A stretch of DNA of 64,000 nt from Perognathus longimembris pacificus (Eukaryota; Chordata; Mammalia; Rodentia; Heteromyidae): contig NC_063170.1 in NCBI RefSeq assembly GCF_023159225.1, positions 60,929,708-60,993,707 of the forward strand, written 5' to 3'. Shown here piece by piece: positions 33,632 through 45,610 of the stretch. The notes beneath the pieces were generated by a model. The model made no database searches and was not told the DNA's origin. It saw only the letters and a program-made list of their open reading frames with translations. The position numbers were made by a program, and so were the translations under genes. Within the stretch, counting starts at the first letter, position 1. Every line of letters starts with the position of its first letter.

Positions 33632-34382
33632 AAGATTCTTTTTTTAATAGGACCAAACAGATTTTATTTATTTTTAATTTTTTAATTTTTAAAATTTTTA
33701 TTATCAAACTGATGTACAGAGAGGTTACAGTTTCATACGTTAGGCATTGGATACATTTCTTGAACTGTTTATTACCTCGTCCCTCATTCCCCCTCCCCCC
33801 TCCCCCTTTCCTTCCCCCCCCCATGAGTTGTTCAGTTGGTTTACACCAAACAGTTTTGCAAGTATTGATTTTGTAGTTGTTTGTCTTTTTTACCCTGTGT
33901 GTCTCGATTTTGGTATTCCCTTTCAATGTCCTAGTTTCTAATACCAGTATACACGGTTTACAGTATACTCAGATAAGATACAGAAATAGTGTAGGTACAA
34001 CCACAAGAAGGGGATACAAGAAGATCATCAATAATAGAAGCTACAGTTACACATAGCACATTGAAAGTAGTTACAAGAGTGATATAATAATTGTTTCCAT
34101 AACATGGAGTTCATTTCACTTAGCATCATCTTATGTGTTCATAAGGGTATAGGCTATTGGACTCTTGTGATCCTCTGCTGTGACTTGCCTAAACCTGTGC
34201 TAATTATTTCCTATGAAGGAGACCATAGAGTCCATGTTTCTTTGGGTCTGGCTCACTTCACTTAGTGGTATATATACACAATGGAATTTTATGCCTATAT
34301 CAGAAAGAATAACATTGCCCCATTTGTAAGGAAATGGAAGGACTTGGAAAAAATTATACTAAGTGAAGTAGAAAAGATTCTT
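33632..34382 (-). mobile_element. L1 with 5' inversion (twin priming)
   Basis: 33700-34267 is the L1 3' end in minus orientation, up to the ORF2 segment 'ggtctggctcacttcactta'. At 34268 orientation flips: 34268-34370 is L1 ORF2 C-terminal sequence in plus orientation, equivalent to 12970-13073 of the full-length copy. The two pieces overlap by about 12 bp of L1 sequence, as in twin priming. A short duplication, aagattctt, is at 33632-33640 and 34374-34382. The 3' side has a T run, a short non-L1 stretch (33646-33663) and an A/T-rich tract. Confidence 0.9.
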
Positions 34383-35349
34383 AATGAGATTGAAAGGAAT
34401 GTGCATCTAAGAAACCTTACACTTCCAGAAATTTTGATAAAAATACTTCTGATGACTAAATAAAACCACCCAATAATTTTTGAATAATAAGATAATTGCA
34501 TAATTTAATTTGAGTATATTAAACACATTCAGTTGATAATTTAAGTGTTATTTTCTTGGCAATTGGGGACATTGTAAGTCATCAAAATGGTGCCCCAACA
34601 CAGGATGAATGAGGTAGATTTAGATATAGGAACAAAATATAGTGATTTTACTTATGTTCTCAAGGTAGTACCCCAACAAACCATGCAATGTTCTTTTCCT
34701 ATGGGCTTAACCATCTCACAAAAAGAGATTTTGGCAGGAGTCATCTTAGTTGTCAACCAACAGAAGGTTATTCTAAAAAAAAATAGCTGAGATATATTTT
34801 CTTTCCTATCCTCAACAAAGGAAGCAAAAACCATTCTCTGAATGCCAATGGAGCCGAGATCTACAGAAATGTAAGATGCCACTGACATATGGTCCCAATA
34901 ATGAGAATTCACTGGCCTGAGTTGCTCATTTGCTTCTTGAGCTTCCAGTCCTCTACCTTTGATCAGAAACATCATGCAGAAAACTCACAATGCTTAAGCA
35001 GACACCAGCCACCCAATGCATGCAGTGCGATTGTTGAGGAATAAGTCCTCTCATTTTCCCATTTCTACAGAATCATGAGAGTCATATGGTATTTGTTTTT
35101 GCATTTATTTGGAAGTGGATTTTGTTTTCCTTTCCTTGCTTGTCTGCTTTTAAATAATTATCACGAGTATAATAATTTTTATACAAAATGGTTGCCAGTG
35201 GCTTCTTAGCAACCCTGTTGGTGTCATGTGGAGTTGAAACTCTGTCTTTCACCTAGGTTGTGGCAAAGTACCTAACAGGTTTCTTCATTTCTGTCCTTAC
35301 TTTCCTTAGGCTCTTCTCAACATACTGGCCATAATGACAGTGCTTAAAC
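34383..35349. other. Intergenic sequence, nothing recognised
   Basis: AT-rich, no gene. An RFX-like half site (ttagcaaccctg) is at 35207-35218. Confidence 0.4.
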
Positions 35350-35700
35350 CTATGTCAGATATGTTCCACTTTGCTCAGAGCATTCCAATGACAACAGCTT
35401 CTCACTCCACTCAGCGTGAAAGCCAAGGATTAATTATGCCTCCCAGACATCCTCAACTTTCTTTCCTGAACTCATTAGTTTTGTCAGATGTTCTCTGCAC
35501 CAGGCCCACTGGCTGCTGTGCATGGAACCTAACAGGCGTGCTTCCATCTGATGCCTTTAGCACATGCTTCTCCTGCATGAATGTCTTTCTCCCACACACT
35601 TCAGACCTGGGTCTCTCACTTCCTTTGGGACTTCAAGTCTGCCACTCCTATTGCATTGGACACCCTAATCTAACACTGCAACGTGTTGCTACCCACTCAT
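35350..35700 (+). mobile_element. LINE-2 (L2) 3' fragment
   Basis: 'cactccactcagcgtgaaag', 'tgcctttagcacatgcttct' and 'tcttctcccac... cttcagacctgggtctctca'-type phrases follow the L2 3' end in order. A 140-codon open frame over it (35334-35756) is not a gene. Confidence 0.55.
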
Positions 35701-36099
35701 TCCTCAATTCCTTCTCTCCTCCCTTCTCTCTCTTTCTGTTAGATACGAGAGAATGAGGTAGGAAGGAGCACAATGTTAATGAGTGGCTCACTGCTATGGC
35801 AACTGTGATCCAATCCACTGGCAACCCCTGAGAGACTGAGTGGTATGTGACCCACAGGTGTCTAACTTGCGTCCGAAGAAGCTGAGGCATTTAACGACAT
35901 ATCAAAGCTCTCTCCTGGGTCCAGAGCATGACCTCAAGCAGAAAGGCACACAGGAAGCCATGAGCATGTGGAAGGACTACCTATTGAGATCTTAGGGGGT
36001 GTGAGGAAAGCGCTTGGCTAGCAGGAGCTACTCTGCCAGCATCTCCTACTTTCTGCCCTGCCTCCATTCTTTCTCTTCCTTTCAATCCCCAAAGATCAT

Positions 36100-36380
36100 T
36101 TCTGAAGTGATGCTTCCTAGACTATCAAATAGATCAGGCTACACATCTGCTTACGATCTGTCAGCGATTGGATAAATCCATTCAGCCTGACTGTAAGTGT
36201 TAAGGCTTCAAATCACATTCAGGCTCGTCCTTCATCTTTCTAGCCCACTCACCACCCCCCACCCCCCAATTCCCTACAGATTCCCACCTGAACCACATGG
36301 CTGAGTCCTCGGCCCCTAGCAGTTTCTTTGCTGGAAGGCCGCTGTAATATTTATTTCATTGCCCCCTGCCAAAAAGCAAC
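36100..36380 (+). mobile_element. LINE-2 (L2)-like fragment
   Basis: 'caggctacacatctgcttac', 'ggataaatccattcagcctg' and 'ctttctagcccactcaccac' resemble the L2 segment that precedes the part seen at 35350. Order in the genome is reversed relative to L2, so it is a separate copy or rearranged. Confidence 0.4.
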
Positions 36381-37952
36381 AAGCCAAACATGTACATGTT
36401 CAGCACAAATGAAATCCTTTGTTTTCCTGAATCATTTTGATTCATGGTTGGTTAAAACTATAAATGCAAACCCATAACTACGGTGGGCCAAAGTCATCTG
36501 CTTTTACTTTCTTCATTACTTACTTTTTTTTCTTTTTTTGGTTGTTCCCAGAGTGAATACAAGAAAGTACAGTAAGAAATGTTAAACTAACTTTGAAGAA
36601 ATCTTTACCCCTTTTCTCTACTTGAAGACAAAAATTAGTTGTACTATACAGGGGTAGCTCAGATTTTGCAATGCAAGCCCCACCGCAGAGACCGACCTCA
36701 TTTGGTGTGAATCAATACCTGTAGGCATCCTGTCTAGCCAGTGGATTCCCTGGCATGCTGTTCACACCTACCCGGCCCTCACCGGTGGACATTTGCAACG
36801 AATCGCATCAGGATTCTGGCTGCAGAGACTCGGAGTTGATGCTCATTTTGGAAAACCAATTTCTCCTTCCAGTTTAAAAATTTATCAGCAAAGGAATATC
36901 ATCAAAGACATGGCTTCTAGGATATCAACTAGCATGAGAAAGCTGCAAAGGGGGATTTTGATTTTTTTTCTTTAGTGTGTTTTCACAATTCCTCCCATCT
37001 ATGAATTTGTTTGGAAAGGGAGATTCTACTTTAAAGTTTTCTTAAGGAAATTCTATTTCCCTGCTTTCAGAGCATTAAAAAAAAAGACCTATATTTTTCA
37101 GATCTTTGAGGAAATATCTTTGATGGCTTTTCCTTGGGGCAAAGGTGGACATAATCTCTTTGTCCATTTCCAGATCACTTCTGAAGCTGGGTCAAGAGAT
37201 GCATATGGGGATGAAGGAGCTGTCCAGCTTCTCTGTGCCAGACTCATCGTGTTTGACCTCTAGCAGTGTTAATGAGAATCACAGCTGAACTGTCCCAAAG
37301 GAAGGCCTTACCGGTGCTGAACTGAGTCCCTTTTGCATTTAAGATGACATTTAAATGGAATTTGCAGCTGTTTAGAATGTAGTTAGGAAGATTTCCCACA
37401 GACCTTATTCAGACCCTTGAGCAGTTAAAGTGAGAGGTCTAGATTTAACTTTCAGGGAACAGAGATCAAATCACATAGACCTCAACCTAGTTTTTTTCTG
37501 GAAAAGTGAGTGAAATGGCATATAAAGGACAAAATGGATCTATATCATGGAGAACACATGCCTTTGAGCACAATTTTTGTTGTGCTCCTAGATTCTTCCA
37601 TCACTTGAGGAACTGTTTTAAGTGCAGCATACAATGTTTCACTGATGGAACTAGTGCCTAGGGGAAATTGGCTAATGTGATACTGAAGGAGCCATCCAGA
37701 ATGAAAATGAACAGGAAGCTCTAAATCAGAATGTAGTAGAAGATGTACAGAAGGGAATAAAAAGTTGCTGTAATGGAAAGAGCTAAGGGACAAATGTTCA
37801 CAAATCAGCGTGGTCTGCAAGGGCTTCTGGGAAGTGCTGTAGCATAGATCTTCTACAATGATTGCTCTTGAAAGGCCCACATGTTAAAGATTTTGTCTCA
37901 CCCTGGAGATTCCACTGCCTATCTTAAGAAACATCTTAAGAGGTAGGGTCTG
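36381..37952. other. Intergenic sequence, nothing recognised
   Basis: Mixed composition. A 111-codon minus-strand frame (37545-37880) has no recognisable features. Confidence 0.45.
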
Positions 37953-38060
37953 AAGTAAGCTCTACTGGTAGAGCTCTAGTGGTAGAGTGCCAGTCTTGAG
38001 CAATAAAGCAAAGGAACAGCACTCAAACTCTGAGTTCAAGCCCTGGTGCTGGCATGATCA
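37953..38060 (+). mobile_element. Single Geo/ID-type tRNA-like SINE monomer
   Basis: 'gtggtagagtgccagtcttg' (A box) and 'gagttcaagccctggtgctg' (B box) match the right monomer of the dimeric SINEs, but no left monomer precedes it. The A-box region is doubled (ggtagagctctagtggtaga). A purine tail follows. Confidence 0.7.
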
Positions 38061-38127
38061 AAAGAAGAAAGGGAGGGAGGGAGGGGGGGAGGAAGGCAGG
38101 GAGGGAGGGAGGGGAAGAAAAAAGAAT
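38061..38127. repeat. (GGGA)n purine tract
   Basis: Tail-derived purine microsatellite of GGGA/GGAA units adjoining the SINE monomer. Confidence 0.88.
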
Positions 38128-38263
38128 AGGTAGGGCCTACTGAGAAAGGTTCTTCAGTCATTGAGAAAGTCCTCAAAAGTAATTGTGAGATGCTGTTCTC
38201 TTCCCTTTCATTTTCTGGTTGTGAGTCATAAGTGGACATGATAACCTATAAAAGATGCGAGGC

Positions 38264-38267
<4 letters not shown>

Positions 38268-38304
<37 letters not shown>
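38268..38304. repeat. (CA)n microsatellite
   Basis: About 18 uninterrupted AC units. Confidence 0.95.
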
Positions 38305-38308
<4 letters not shown>

Positions 38309-38859
38309 CAGAGTAAAGGAGGATACTCAAAGGTATAACTTCTCTGAACATTTAAAATACTATTTGTTTGCAAGAGATTAAAAATGTACAATTATCAAAG
38401 AAATCCCATCAATTGACTCCTTCATGCTTTCCACAGTTCTGTGAAGTTTGCTAAAGGCAAATATTCAGCATTTTGTCCATCAATAAATAACTCCTGAGTG
38501 ACTATATATATTACATATACATATGCACATATAACACACACATATATGCGCACATACACGGAAGATATCAAACAGAAATAATTCAAACAGAGAAGAAGGA
38601 TTTGTTAGTCATTTAATGATATATTTTTTTAAACATCAGGTTTTACTGTAATTCCCATGGTTCACAAAATAAAACTGAAAAGCAAGGACAAAAATAATAT
38701 TTATCAAAAGGAATTCAGGAAATGGAAACATGGGGGTTTTGATATTATTATTGGTGGTAGTATTTCTGCTTTGGGTTTATTTTTTTCCTTTAAGGGGGGC
38801 AAAGGAGCAGCATAGAAAGGAAGGGAAAATGCATTCATGCTATTCAGTAAACACAATCT

Positions 38860-39035
38860 GGAAAATGACCTATGTAACTTGTGGGCAGGGATGGAAGGGG
38901 GAAACTGGAGGGAAGCGAAGGAAGGGATAACATTGTCCAAAAGAAGAAATGTACTCATTACTTGACTAATGAAATGATAACTCCATTGTACAATCTCTTA
39001 ATAACAATAAAATTATAATTTATGAAAATTGTGAG
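38860..39035 (+). mobile_element. Old L1 3' end, plus strand
   Basis: A G-rich purine stretch (38883-38930) is followed by 'aagaagaaatgtactcatta', 'ctccattgtacaatctctta' and 'aacaataaaattata', parallel to the 3' UTR of the L1 at 13500-13635 but from an older subfamily. Confidence 0.6.
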
Positions 39036-41698
39036 ATGCTGCTTTCTTACTTTCTTCTTCATCCTCTGACTGTCAGGTTGGTAGCTTTGCTCCACCAAGC
39101 CTTCCTCACCATTATTATGCCTGACCTCACCTAAGACCACAAATTAGAGAAGCCTTGCCAAACTCTGAGCCCAAATAAAACCTTTCCCTTTATAACTTTA
39201 TTATCTAAGGTATTTGTTACATTGGAAGAGATTTTAAGGTCGAGGACAATAATAGTTATACAGATGATTCTATATTGATAATAGTGCAGCAAGTCTGAAA
39301 TTACTTGAAAAGGTCAATATAACTTCTTTGTCTGAATAGCAGAGCCTGCTAGTCAGTTTCCATGATGATTTTAGAAGATCAGACTCCTATCTGCCATTCT
39401 AAGGACTTCTTAAGCAGTTGTGGGCAAAGGGTTAAGAGTACCCTTTCTCCTTCTGCACAAAGATTTAACCTTTTTGTTAATTTTCCAGCTCTGTTCCCCT
39501 GGTAACCTGATAAGAGTAATGTCAGCTGTTGCTAGGCAACGTCACTAATGATCAAATGACTGCACATTAGATGATTACCTTTAGAATGGAATAAGGATAT
39601 CTTGAGAGGGAGCCATAGGTATGGGCTTCCCTGAGGGGACAGGCACTTTTGTATGAAGTCATATCCCCTGCATGGACCATGGAAGGTCTACTTAGAGTGT
39701 GGAAATAGACACTGGCTTCTATAGATCCTGGGCTGATCATTCATCTGCCTTATGCATTGTGTATCCTGAATCTCCACCTTCTTAGTACCCTGAAGTTGTG
39801 GCTCATTGTACCTGTGTGAGTCTAGTTGCTTGCTTGAGTCAGAAAACCCCTGCTTATCCTCCAGAGTAGTACTTAATAGATGTGGAAACTTTAGAGTACT
39901 AAAAGGGTTGGGTGCAAATGCCAAATAGAGTTCAATGGCCCTGCAAAACTGATCTCTACCTGTAACTTACTTCCACCTCTTACTACTTACATAGGCCTCC
40001 CTCCCCAACTGATTCATTACCCATGGGTAGGATTAATGTAGAAGATAGTGAAGTGCTGATAAAGACTAGTCAAGTGTATGGTTGTCAGTCTCCTGGATAT
40101 CAAGCTATAAGAACATTAAAAAGGTATTTAGAGAGAAAACACAGGTACATATTTTATTATAATAAAGAAAGGCACATATAATTGCAGAAGTAATACATAC
40201 CTTCAACCCTCCATGTCATTTAAAATAGAAAGGAAAGCACAACACACATCTAAGAAAGTATTTCTTAGAATGAACCAATTAAACTTATATGGAAAGAGAC
40301 ATGGTCCACCATGGGAAGATATGGGAAAAGCCTTGCCTTAAAAATCTTGCCATGTGTGGTTTCCCCCATACCCCACTACCACTAATATTCGTAATAAGGG
40401 GAAAGTCCAACAAGGATGACAGCCTGTGGCCTACTGCATGGGAATCCCCGGACTCGATGTCTTCACAGCTGCCCCCATGGTCTGAAATACCTGGAATCAA
40501 TCCTGCCCATTCTGCAAAGTCCATTTCCACAGCAGAGTATGTTCTGCAATACCTTTAGCTAATCTCTCTGCCCTCTGAATTATTTATATGAACAAAGGCA
40601 ATACTGCACAGCACTGAAACTTCTTAAACTCTACCTAACATCATTAAGTATCTCCTCTGTGATCAACTTTGAAATTCAATAAGATAACACATTTGTTAAG
40701 GGAAAGGAGCAACCTTTTGTTCTTTATTTCACCAAGCACCTACTTAGCAAAGTCCAAGGTTACAAGATGGCAGGCTTTTTCTGCAGAAGGCCAGCTAATA
40801 TTGTCATGGGGCCCCCTGTTGTGGGGACTCAACACTGTTGATGTAGTACAGGAGTAGCTACAGACCATAGGTAAACAGATTGATGTTCCAATAAAACTGC
40901 TGAGAGGCAGGCTGCATTTGGCTTTTGAGCAAATCCTTGAAGGAGTTTCTTGGAGGCAAAAAGGTAGACTTTCATTGCCTAGTTGCAAAGGAACTAATGA
41001 CTCCAGAAAAGGTATTGATCTTCCTCTATTACTGCCTTATATAGTAAAACACTGACTTTTGGTTCCTTCTGCATGGGAAAGTCATTTTCTAGGAACAGAA
41101 TTTCAGCTACTGAAAGCAGGGAAAGACAACACTCACCTAAAATGACAGTGAAGTGGGAAAAATTAATGTTAGCTTAGGATATCATAGACCATGTTCCTTG
41201 ATACTAATTTTTGGCTTAGTGTGGAAAATTCTTTTCATTGATACTGAGGGTTGGGTAGTTGAGGCTAGTCCTTATTGTATTGATAGGAGAGTAAAATGAA
41301 GAGCAGATAGAGAAAATGATGAAGGAAGAAATGCTGAATATTATTATAAAGAAAGAAGCTCATGTTCTATAGCAGAATACTATAGAATAACTCCATTCTA
41401 TACATATTATGAGACAATTGCAATATAACTAGAAGAATCTGAAGGGTCCCAACACACAAATGCCGAAGACTCGAAGACCTAGAAATGTTCATTATCCTGA
41501 ATTTTTTATTCAGATGGTGTATGTGAATCATACAATCATACTGGATCTCATGAGTCCATATAAATATGAGCTGATTAAAAAAGAAATAATAAACAAAATG
41601 AAAGTGAGAATACTTACAAAAAACTGATTTATGAAACAAAAAGCAGAAGAAAGGTCTAAATTCTTTGTGCCTGGGGGATCGTTTTTAAGCTATATTAT
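39036..41698. other. Intergenic; candidate regulatory cluster near 39500-39600
   Basis: No gene or clear repeat except the motif cluster reported separately at 39528-39540. Small frames at 40285-40558 overlap on both strands and look incidental. Confidence 0.45.
39528..39540. promoter_or_regulatory. Candidate RFX X-box
   Basis: gttgctaggcaac is a near-palindromic RFX-type X-box. On the minus strand it contains CCTAGCAACAG, the X1 core of MHC class II-type promoters. GATAAG, CAGCTG and a CGTCA half site lie within 40 bp. No gene is visible nearby, so function is unproven. Confidence 0.4.
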
Positions 41699-41711
41699 TC
41701 AGCTCACTTTT

Positions 41712-41926
41712 TTTTTTTTTTTTTTTTTTTTTGGCCAGTCCTGGGCCGTGAACTCAGGGCCTGAGCACTGTCCCTGGCTTCTTTTTTGCTCAAGGCTAGC
41801 ACTCTGCCACTTGAGCCACAGCGCCACTTCTGGCTGTTTTCTGTATATGTGGTGCTGAGGAATCGAACCCAGGGCCTCATGTATGCGAGGCAAGCACTCT
41901 TGCCACTAGGCCATATCCCCAGCCCC
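41712..41926 (-). mobile_element. ID-headed dimeric SINE (IDL-Geo type), minus strand, young
   Basis: Near-consensus on the minus strand: A box 'tatggcctagtggcaagag', B box 'gggttcgat', right monomer 'agaagtggcgctgtggctca', ending in a 21-nt A tail. Perfect duplication tcagctcactttt at 41699-41711 and 41927-41939. The long intact tail and exact duplication mark recent insertion. Confidence 0.96.
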
Positions 41927-41939
41927 TCAGCTCACTTTT

Positions 41940-44444
41940 ATGTAATTGCCAATAAATAATTGACATAATGAGTGAATGTTGAATGTGACAGAATCTTACC
42001 ATTTCTTTCTCCCGGAGGAGACTGGCTCCTTAGTAGAGTGAGGATTCACATTCATATGTGGAGTGAATTTTATGTTTGGCCTTCACAGTTTTGTTCTGTT
42101 TTGTAAAAGTGCTCTTGACAGCAGTTGCTGGAAACACTTTGTAAATTCTGATGATTGATTGATTGATGGATTGTTCTGGAGGCTGTCCAACTGTTTTAAA
42201 AACATTTAAGATTGCCAGCAGTGGTTCAAACCCACTGTGCAGAAGTTAGGAGGCAGCTCCCAGCTTCTATTCTTAAATGACAGCTTGATGCCAGCCTATT
42301 GTCTTATAGGTACTTTGTCTCTGGGCTGTTGGATAAGAATTGATGGCTGGACAACTGGCAATAGTCACCTCTGTTTACCTGTGTGGGAGTTAAGGGAGAG
42401 TACACCTTTGCAGGCTCTGCCCCCGGTTCATGTTCAAAGAAATGGTGTGCAATCAACCTGTCACCAAATACATTAGAAATAATACATTTCACAGCAAGGC
42501 ATTTATTAATAGAACAGCAAAAGGTAGTGTTTTGTTCCTATTGTTTGACACAAAAGCAGTGCAAGTCACGGCTCCCTAACCATTATGCCCTCGCGTTAAA
42601 AGAAGTATAGTTACAACTTACAGAATGTGTGTTCCTTTCACGTGTCCCAGCAATTCCCAGCAAAAAAAAAATCCCTAATTGGGAATATAATCTCTCTCCT
42701 AAGTGATGACTGAATGACAACTATGTGAGTAAACCAACAATCACCACTGCACTTTCTCTAATAAGCAGGGTGATGGGCAATCATTAAATGGATTGCATGG
42801 TCACTTACATTTTGGAGCTCCAAGGCCTCAATTCTAGAGAATTAGCCCACAAGCTGATCGTCACCATCTGTGCAGAATCTCATCCAGCAGCTTCTATGTT
42901 CCCTTTGCCAGAGGTCAACACAAGCCAGGGAATTGTTCTTCTGGTATTTGGGTCTGTGGGAGTGATGGATTTCCTGTTTCTTATTTCACCCAAACTCTTC
43001 AGCCTTCTTTGGATTTTTGTCTGGTGCTTTTCCCACCCCCAGTATACTATATTTCTGCCTAGGTCAAGGGAAACCAGTTTCTATGCTGGAAAGCCAAGGA
43101 TCCCAGGTCATGGAGAGAGACAGTTTGAAGAAAATCAAGAGATAAGAGTTTACTTCATCTTTTCCCTTCCAGAAATGCCTATACATTTAATCCTGCAATG
43201 AACTCTTTAAGTGTGAAAAAGCTAATGAAAATGTCACAGGCTGCTAAGAGTCTTTTGGGATCCAAAAATAATTACAAAGTTCTAAAAGCAATAAAAATAA
43301 ATAATAATGTCCACACTGCTTCATGGGCTGTCTATTGTGGCAAGTTTGACTACTAGAAGGAAATTCCTATTTTCTTCATAACAGTGTACTCATCTTATAC
43401 AACCTACAATGTATGGTTGCATGGTTTTTGTTTATAAGCAGGAAGTTGAGTGACTAAGAAATCTTCAGTGGATTTGGAATTTTATTATTGGTTTTTCTTC
43501 AAATGCTCCTTGTACCTCTGGGAACAAGTCAGTTGTGAGTGATTTATTACCAATTTCAGGTTCAATTGCTTTGTTTAAGTAGAACGTTTTTACCTCTAAG
43601 TCCATGTCTTATTTGTGTCCTTCTTTGAACTATTATATCAACTATTTGAGAAAATGTACTTTCCCTTTACATTTTTTTTGCTCATTCAGTTTGATTCAAT
43701 GTGGACCAATCAGTTTTCTAAAAATATCTCTCTGGTTCAATAGTTTCCACATTGAATATGGTAATGTGACCCTTAATGCAAGCTTTTCTAGCCTTCATTC
43801 TAGTGAGCCCTTATCTCTGTTTAAAAATGATTAAATAACCGAATCATGATGCCTTCTCTTTAGGTGAAAATGAGTTCTGCATCCATAATTTAAATATATG
43901 AGCCTGGAAATGTACTTCCTTGCTTTCTGTGCACCGCGTTCTATGAAGAGTAATTATATGCTTTCACTGTTCAACAGCAATGAACTTGTAAAGCAATAAT
44001 ACTCTAATCAATGCCTTCTGCTTATATGCAGCCAGATTATCACCCCCTTTAATTTGCAGTACAGCGACTTCTCAGAGGAGCACAGAAGAATGAGAGCCTG
44101 TTTTCTTCCTTAACTCTAATTGTGTATTTACGTTTAACCCTAGGATTTGATCATAACAAGACTGGATTGCTCCTTGTCCTTCAATGGAGCTCTGTGTTCA
44201 TGGGTAAGATGCCTAATTGAAAGTGTATTTGGCCACCTGAACTCGCAAAGATTAAGCAATTTAGAATGAAAAGCAGCCACCATGGTACTTTATAGGGGCA
44301 ATTATCCTTGTAGCAGTTTTGATTTTCTGAACCAGAAACCCAATTACAACACAATCTTCATCTAATACACTTTCAAAGAGAGCAGAGGAGAGAGGAAACA
44401 TTCTTGTAAAGTGGAATAAACTCAGAGTATTACAAGGATTGAAT
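41940..44444. other. Intergenic sequence, nothing recognised
   Basis: A 137-codon frame (42788-43201) shows no domain or homologue I recognise. A (GATT)n stretch is at 42151-42167. Confidence 0.45.
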
Positions 44445-44560
44445 TTTAGTTCAACACTAACTGGTATGTGATTTGAGGTAAATTCCTGAACCACTTTAAA
44501 ACTGAAATATATCTTTAAATAAGTAGAGTAAAATAAGTGCTAATATGGTCTAAGGAAATA
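44445..44560 (+). repeat. MIR SINE remnant
   Basis: 'caacactaactggtatgtga', 'ctgaaccactttaaaactga' and 'agtaaaataagtgctaatat' track MIR. Confidence 0.5.
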
Positions 44561-45347
44561 TTATAGTAAAATATAGTTATAAAATCTTAGAAATGTACAG
44601 AGCATTGGAGACTGTAAGGTCATCTTGTGAAAAATGAGGCTTCAATAACATCAGGAAAACTATTCAGCTCTGCTCCAACCACTGACTTTCCAGCCTTCCA
44701 TTGTGGTTTAAATCTGCACTTAATAATTAAATTGAAAGGCTTTACACTTGATTTGTAAAAATCTGAACTACACAGTTCTGTTTCTTTATAAAAACAAACT
44801 TAAGTTAGATTTGTGTCAATAGCATGAGCCAGATGAAAGAAATTAACAAAAGGGAAGAGCTAGTTCCTAGTTTGAATGTCAAACTTCTTATTATAATGGC
44901 AAACTAATACTAAGTTTTTCTACATTTAAAATAACTGAGTGGTAGTTACTGTTTTAACTATACTTTTGGTGAGGTTAGAAGGACCCTTTGGAATATATGT
45001 CTCTAAGGAGCAAGAACAAAAAGCAGGAAAACAGCTATTTCAGGGGTTTGGACAAGCAAAGGGCTTTCTTTAGGTTATCATAGAGCAGGGTAGTTTGGAT
45101 AAAGGTCTAAGAACTACTTTATTGATTGCACACTGTGAAAACATTACTGGAAGGAGGGACTTGAAGGATATAAAGAAAGGGAAGAACAGTAGTTGGAATA
45201 GTGGGCAACATATAAAATATGTGCAAGATCTGCATAGCAAAATGTTATCTCCCATGAATGCATCTATATTACTTGATTGTTGATTAAGTTAACTCATTGG
45301 AGTTACAAAAAATTATACCTACTGAATATGTACAGTATCCTGGTAAA
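44561..45347. other. Intergenic sequence, nothing recognised
   Basis: A further old SINE-like phrase ('gtaaggtcatcttgtgaaaa') is near 44615. No gene. Confidence 0.4.
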
Positions 45348-45610
45348 AGCTGAGCATGGCACCAGTGGCTCATGCCTGTAATTCTAGCGACTCAGGAGGC
45401 TGAAATCTGAGCATTGTGGTTCAAAGCTAGAGTAGGCAGTAAAGACCAGGAAGTTCTTATCTCTAGTTATACCAAATCAAACAAAACCAGCCAGCAGTGG
45501 AGCTGTGGTTCAAGTGGTAGAATGCTAGGCTTGAGCAAAAAAGCTAAGGGAGGGGAGAGTGCTCAGTCCCAGAGTTCAATTCCTAGGACCAGCACACAAA
45601 AAAGAAAAAG
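45348..45610 (+). mobile_element. B1-headed, Geo-tailed composite SINE
   Basis: B1-like head ('ggctcatgcctgtaattcta', 'tgtggttcaaagc'), linker, then the Geo monomer ('gctgtggttcaagtggtaga', 'agagttcaattcctaggacc') and an A-rich tail. Confidence 0.88.

Noticed and set aside
35334..35756. 140-codon plus-strand frame
   Set aside because: Overlies an L2 3' fragment, which is non-coding in that orientation at this position.
42788..43201. 137-codon plus-strand frame
   Set aside because: No recognisable domain or repeat of known proteins. Length is within chance for this much sequence. Conservation data would be needed to revive it.
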